A stretch of 8,488 nt of DNA, taken from contig JBJELB010000074.1 of assembly GCA_051878935.1 (NCBI GenBank), positions 1-8,488 on the forward strand, in the 5' to 3' direction. Position 1 is the first letter of the stretch; the number at the start of each line of letters is the position of its first letter. Origin of the DNA: CANQDT01 sp051878935 (GTDB lineage Bacteria; Bacillota; Clostridia; Lachnospirales; Lachnospiraceae). The notes below the pieces were generated by a model. The model had not been told where the DNA came from, did not search any database, and saw only the letters and a program-made list of their open reading frames with translations. The position numbers were made by a program, and so were the translations under genes. Positions 6,253 to 8,488 of the stretch are shown here, piece after piece.

Positions 6253-7451
6253 CACATTCCCTCTTTTCTCATTCGTGGATACATGCTCTCTCCCTTAATC
6301 TCCCCATGATTCGGACAATCCAGCATATCCAAAACCGTAGCTGCAATATCAGCAAAGGTCTTACGCGTTCCCAGTGATACTCCCTTCTTAATCAAATCTC
6401 CATATACTAAAAACGGCGTATTCTCTCGGGAATGATCCGTGGATGGAGTGCCTGGATCACATCCATGATCTGCTGTAATCATCAATACATCTTCCGGTCT
6501 CAATTGTTCCAATGCCATTCCTAACCATGCATCAAATTCGGCTATGGCCTTTGCATAGCCATCAATATCATTCCGATGCCCATACTTCATATCAAAATCA
6601 ACCAGATTCACAAAGCATAAACCATGGAAATCTTTTTGCATATCCACAATAACCTGCCTCATACCATCTGCATTATCCACAATCGAAACTGTCTTCTGCA
6701 CAGCACGACCGGCAAAAATATCATAGATTTTTCCTACACCTAACGTATCATATCCATTTTGAACCAACACATCTAACATTGTAGTTCCTGTTGGCTCTAA
6801 AGAAAAATCGTGTCTCTTTGGTGTTCTCGTAAACTCCGGATGGATACCGGTAAACGGTCTGGCAATCACCCTTCCGACACCGTATTTACCCTGCAGTAAC
6901 TCTCTGGCTATCCGGCAATACTCATACAATTGTTCTACCGGCACAATCTCTTCGTGTGCCGCAATCTGAAAAACACTATCTGCTGATGTATAGACAATCA
7001 GTGCTCCGGTTTCCATATGTTCTTTACCATATTGTAACAGAACCTCTGTACCTGAAAATGGTTTGTTACATAGAACTTTCCGTCCGGTTTTTTCAGAAAA
7101 TGATGCTATAATCTCATCCGGAAAACCATCTGGAAAAGTCGGAAGTGGCTCATTTTTTATGATTCCTGCAATCTCCCAGTGTCCAATTGTCGTATCCTTT
7201 CCCATTGAGGCTTCTTCCATTCTGGCAAATGCTCCGGTTATCTCACCATGATATTCCGGACGATACCATGACTTGACCCCATCAATCGTGCTCAATCCCA
7301 GACGTTCCATATTAGACGCATGATAAAAAGGAGAGTTGATAATGGTTTTTAATGTATTGCTCCCTTCATCATGAAACTGTGCTGCATCCCTGGCATCTCC
7401 GATTCCAAAACTGTCTAACACGATTAAAAAAACTCTCTTAATATCTCCCAT
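6252..7451 (-). CDS. deoB: Phosphopentomutase (EC 5.4.2.7)
   Basis: Converts (deoxy)ribose-1-phosphate from Pdp to the 5-phosphate used by DeoC or the pentose phosphate pathway. The 399-residue product belongs to the alkaline phosphatase superfamily, with the two-manganese site complete: Asp13 (VLDSFGIG), phospho-acceptor Thr87 (GKDTTIGHWE), Asp287 and His292 (DFDMKYGH), Asp328 and His329 (TADHG), and His340 (TDHSREN). The cap domain lies between about residues 100 and 220. These positions are one or two off from Bacillus cereus DeoB. I chose the ATG at 7451, not the GTG at 7460, because AGGAG (7460-7464) is 8 nt before this ATG and overlaps the GTG itself. It is 5 nt from the deoC stop and shares a base with the cdd start. 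Confidence 0.96.
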   Translation of the reverse strand: MGDIKRVFLIVLDSFGIGDARDAAQFHDEGSNTLKTIINSPFYHASNMERLGLSTIDGVKSWYRPEYHGEITGAFARMEEASMGKDTTIGHWEIAGIIKNEPLPTFPDGFPDEIIASFSEKTGRKVLCNKPFSGTEVLLQYGKEHMETGALIVYTSADSVFQIAAHEEIVPVEQLYEYCRIARELLQGKYGVGRVIARPFTGIHPEFTRTPKRHDFSLEPTGTTMLDVLVQNGYDTLGVGKIYDIFAGRAVQKTVSIVDNADGMRQVIVDMQKDFHGLCFVNLVDFDMKYGHRNDIDGYAKAIAEFDAWLGMALEQLRPEDVLMITADHGCDPGTPSTDHSRENTPFLVYGDLIKKGVSLGTRKTFADIAATVLDMLDCPNHGEIKGESMYPRMRKEGM

Positions 7452-7456
7452 CTTTA

Positions 7457-8107
7457 TCACTCCTGGTTTTGTTTTGGAATGGCATTACTTGTACCGATTC
7501 GGCTACAGCCTTCTGCTATATAAGCCTCCATTGCTTCCGGTGTACGAATACCTCCGGCTGCTTTCATTTTCACATCAGGACCAATGTGTTTTTTGAATAA
7601 CTTGATATCTTCTAAAACAGCACCGCCCGTCCCAAATCCGGTCGATGTTTTAATATAATCCGCACCGGCATTCGTAACCGCCTTACACATTGCTATCTTT
7701 TCCTCTTCTGTCAGATAACAGGTTTCAATAATTACTTTTAATACATTATCCCCAACTGCTTCTTTTAAAATACGGATTTCACGTTCTACAGCATCATAAT
7801 CGCCATTTTTCACATCACACAGATTGATAACCATATCAATTTCGCTTGCACCATGTGCCAATGCATCTTTCGTCTCTGCTAACTTCACAGCTGTCGTATT
7901 ATATCCTAACGGAAAACCAATGACCGTACAGATATTCAACTGCTCTGCATAAGTCTCATGTACCTTTTCCACATAATATGGTGGAATACAGACGGATGCT
8001 GTGTGATATTTTATTGCTTCCTCGCATAATTTCCGGATATCTTCCCATGTTGTAAATGCCTTTAAAACTGTATGATCTACATATTTTAATATTTCTTCCT
8101 GCCTCAT
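7457..8107 (-). CDS. deoC: Deoxyribose-phosphate aldolase (EC 4.1.2.4)
   Basis: Class I aldolase that cleaves 2-deoxyribose-5-phosphate to glyceraldehyde-3-phosphate and acetaldehyde, the last step linking deoxynucleosides to glycolysis. The 216-residue (beta/alpha)8 barrel has the Schiff-base Lys153 (in YIKTSTGFG), Lys182 (in KMKAAGGI) and Asp91 (in EIDMVIN), the catalytic set of the family. The length is normal for the short Firmicutes form. The first gene after the operon promoter, it starts at ATG 8107. Its AGGAGG (8119-8124) is 11 nt upstream, slightly longer than usual, but no better in-frame start exists. The stop lies 5 nt before the deoB ATG, and the deoB ribosome binding site falls inside the deoC 3' end. 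Confidence 0.96.
   Translation of the reverse strand: MRQEEILKYVDHTVLKAFTTWEDIRKLCEEAIKYHTASVCIPPYYVEKVHETYAEQLNICTVIGFPLGYNTTAVKLAETKDALAHGASEIDMVINLCDVKNGDYDAVEREIRILKEAVGDNVLKVIIETCYLTEEEKIAMCKAVTNAGADYIKTSTGFGTGGAVLEDIKLFKKHIGPDVKMKAAGGIRTPEAMEAYIAEGCSRIGTSNAIPKQNQE
7460..7464 (-). promoter_or_regulatory. Ribosome binding site deciding the deoB start
   Basis: AGGAG on the minus strand lies 8 nt before the ATG at 7451. The upstream in-frame GTG (7460-7458) uses the last G of this site and could not be served by it, so the ATG form is preferred. Confidence 0.7.
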
Positions 8108-8149
8108 TTTATTGATGACCTCCTGTATTACTATTTATTTCTATTATTC

Positions 8150-8178
8150 AGTATAACAAAATGAAAGAGAAATGTCAC
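8150..8178 (-). promoter_or_regulatory. Sigma-A-type promoter of the deoC-deoB-cdd-pdp operon
   Basis: On the minus strand, GTGACA (8178-8173) and TATACT (8155-8150) are separated by exactly 17 nt, each five of six to consensus. The predicted start near 8143 gives a leader of about 36 nt to deoC. No other good promoter was seen between the operon's genes, which abut or overlap. Confidence 0.75.
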
Positions 8179-8242
8179 TTGGCTTCACCCAATCAGCACA
8201 CTTTGGTGGGCACAGACTCGCAGCACAGTGGGTTGGTACAAC

Positions 8243-8270
8243 AAAAAACACCAGACAATGTCTGGTGTTT
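8243..8270 (-). terminator. Intrinsic terminator of the tRNA cluster
   Basis: A perfect 11-bp stem (8246-8256 with 8260-8270; core CACCAGAC/GTCTGGTG) and 3-nt loop are followed on the minus strand by a six-T run (8248-8243), whose first three Ts pair with the stem base. It starts 5 nt past the 3' end of tRNA-Cys. It separates the tRNA transcript from the deo promoter about 65 bp downstream. Confidence 0.9.
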
Positions 8271-8274
8271 GAAG

Positions 8275-8345
8275 AGGCGTCTAACGGATTTGAACCGATG
8301 ATCAGGGAGTTGCAGTCCCATGCCTTACCACTTGGCTAAGACGCC
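8275..8345 (-). tRNA. tRNA-Cys (anticodon GCA)
   Basis: 71 nt fold to a full cloverleaf. The 7-bp acceptor stem is perfect (GGCGTCT with AGACGCC), the D-arm is GCC-GGC, and the anticodon loop CTGCAAC gives GCA. The T-loop is TTCAAAT. U73 is the discriminator base expected for cysteine. A T-T mismatch occurs at the top of the anticodon stem (27-43) and another in the T-stem (50-64). The 3' CCA is not encoded; the next bases are CTTC. It closely resembles B. subtilis tRNA-Cys. Confidence 0.95.
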
Positions 8346-8359
8346 GTATTATGAAAAAA

Positions 8360-8431
8360 TGACTCCTACGGGAATCGAACCCGTGTTACCGCCGTGAAAG
8401 GGCGATGTCTTAACCGCTTGACCAAGGAGCC
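8360..8431 (-). tRNA. tRNA-Glu (anticodon TTC)
   Basis: 72 nt with acceptor stem GGCTCCT/AGGAGTC (one G-T wobble), anticodon stem CGCCC..GGGCG-type around loop CTTTCAC (anticodon TTC), and T-arm ACGGG-TTCGATT-CCCGT. The sequence is nearly that of B. subtilis tRNA-Glu. CCA is not encoded; TTTTTTCA follows A73. The gene lies 3 nt after tRNA-Asn and 14 nt before tRNA-Cys. Confidence 0.95.
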
Positions 8432-8434
8432 AGA

Positions 8435-8488
8435 CTCCCCGAGTAGGACTTGAACCTACGACAACGCGGTTAACAGCCGCGCGCTCTA
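8435..8488 (-). tRNA. tRNA-Asn (anticodon GTT), 5' end beyond the window
   Basis: The 3' 54 nt are present. They contain the end of the D-arm (GAGC), anticodon stem CGCGG/CCGCG around loop CTGTTAA (anticodon GTT), T-arm GTAGG-TTCAAGT-CCTAC, acceptor 3' strand TCGGGGA and G73, the discriminator expected for asparagine. The acceptor 5' strand and most of the D-arm lie past the window edge. CCA is not encoded; TCT follows directly before tRNA-Glu. Confidence 0.93.

Noticed and set aside
8108..8149. Riboswitch or T-box in the deo leader
   Set aside because: The predicted leader is only about 36 nt, AT-rich and without stable stems, too short for any known riboswitch class.
1..8488. CRISPR array, phage genes, toxin-antitoxin pair or other defence system
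   Set aside because: No spaced direct repeats, integrase, phage or toxin-like genes were found. All sizeable frames are accounted for by housekeeping genes and their shadows.

Overview
The window reads as ordinary chromosomal DNA of a moderately AT-rich, low-GC Gram-positive bacterium, most likely a clostridial relative of the Lachnospiraceae type. The evidence is strong GGAGG-type ribosome binding sites, sigma-A-like promoters (TTGCGT-17-TATAAT, GTGACA-17-TATACT), a GdhA whose catalytic residues sit one position from those of Clostridium symbiosum GDH, a YwlG/UPF0340 protein (a Firmicutes family), and tRNA-Glu and tRNA-Cys genes closely resembling those of Bacillus. The assignment below class level is inference.

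Layout. Positions 1-54 hold an imperfect inverted repeat cut by the window edge, possibly an insertion-sequence end. gdhA (85-1419, minus) encodes NADP-type glutamate dehydrogenase and diverges from a plus-strand cluster across a 157-bp intergenic region containing both promoters. The plus cluster is a D-2-hydroxyacid dehydrogenase (1577-2518), a PAP2-family membrane phosphatase (2535-3434) and a UPF0340 protein (3428-3973). It is followed, after a short gap rich in TTGTTCA/TGAACA half-sites, by a small lipoprotein (4054-4554). The 3' end of the lipoprotein gene overlaps the 3' end of a convergent minus-strand operon.

The minus-strand operon, in transcription order, is deoC (7457-8107), deoB (6252-7451), cdd (5848-6252) and pdp (4529-5851). 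It is a tightly packed pyrimidine (deoxy)nucleoside catabolic and salvage operon. Cdd deaminates cytidine and deoxycytidine, and Pdp phosphorolyses uridine, deoxyuridine or thymidine to base plus (deoxy)ribose-1-phosphate. DeoB isomerises the sugar phosphate to the 5-phosphate, and DeoC cleaves deoxyribose-5-phosphate to glyceraldehyde-3-phosphate and acetaldehyde. A good promoter lies at 8150-8178. A candidate terminator for this operon lies antisense inside the lipoprotein gene (4327-4374).

The right end (8243-8488) is a minus-strand tRNA cluster: Asn(GTT, cut by the window edge), Glu(TTC) and Cys(GCA), ending in a clear intrinsic terminator.

I found no convincing undescribed system. The points most worth a second look are the half-site cluster before the lipoprotein gene, the convergent overlap with an embedded antisense terminator, the inverted repeat at the left edge, and the non-acidic cofactor loop of the 2-hydroxyacid dehydrogenase.
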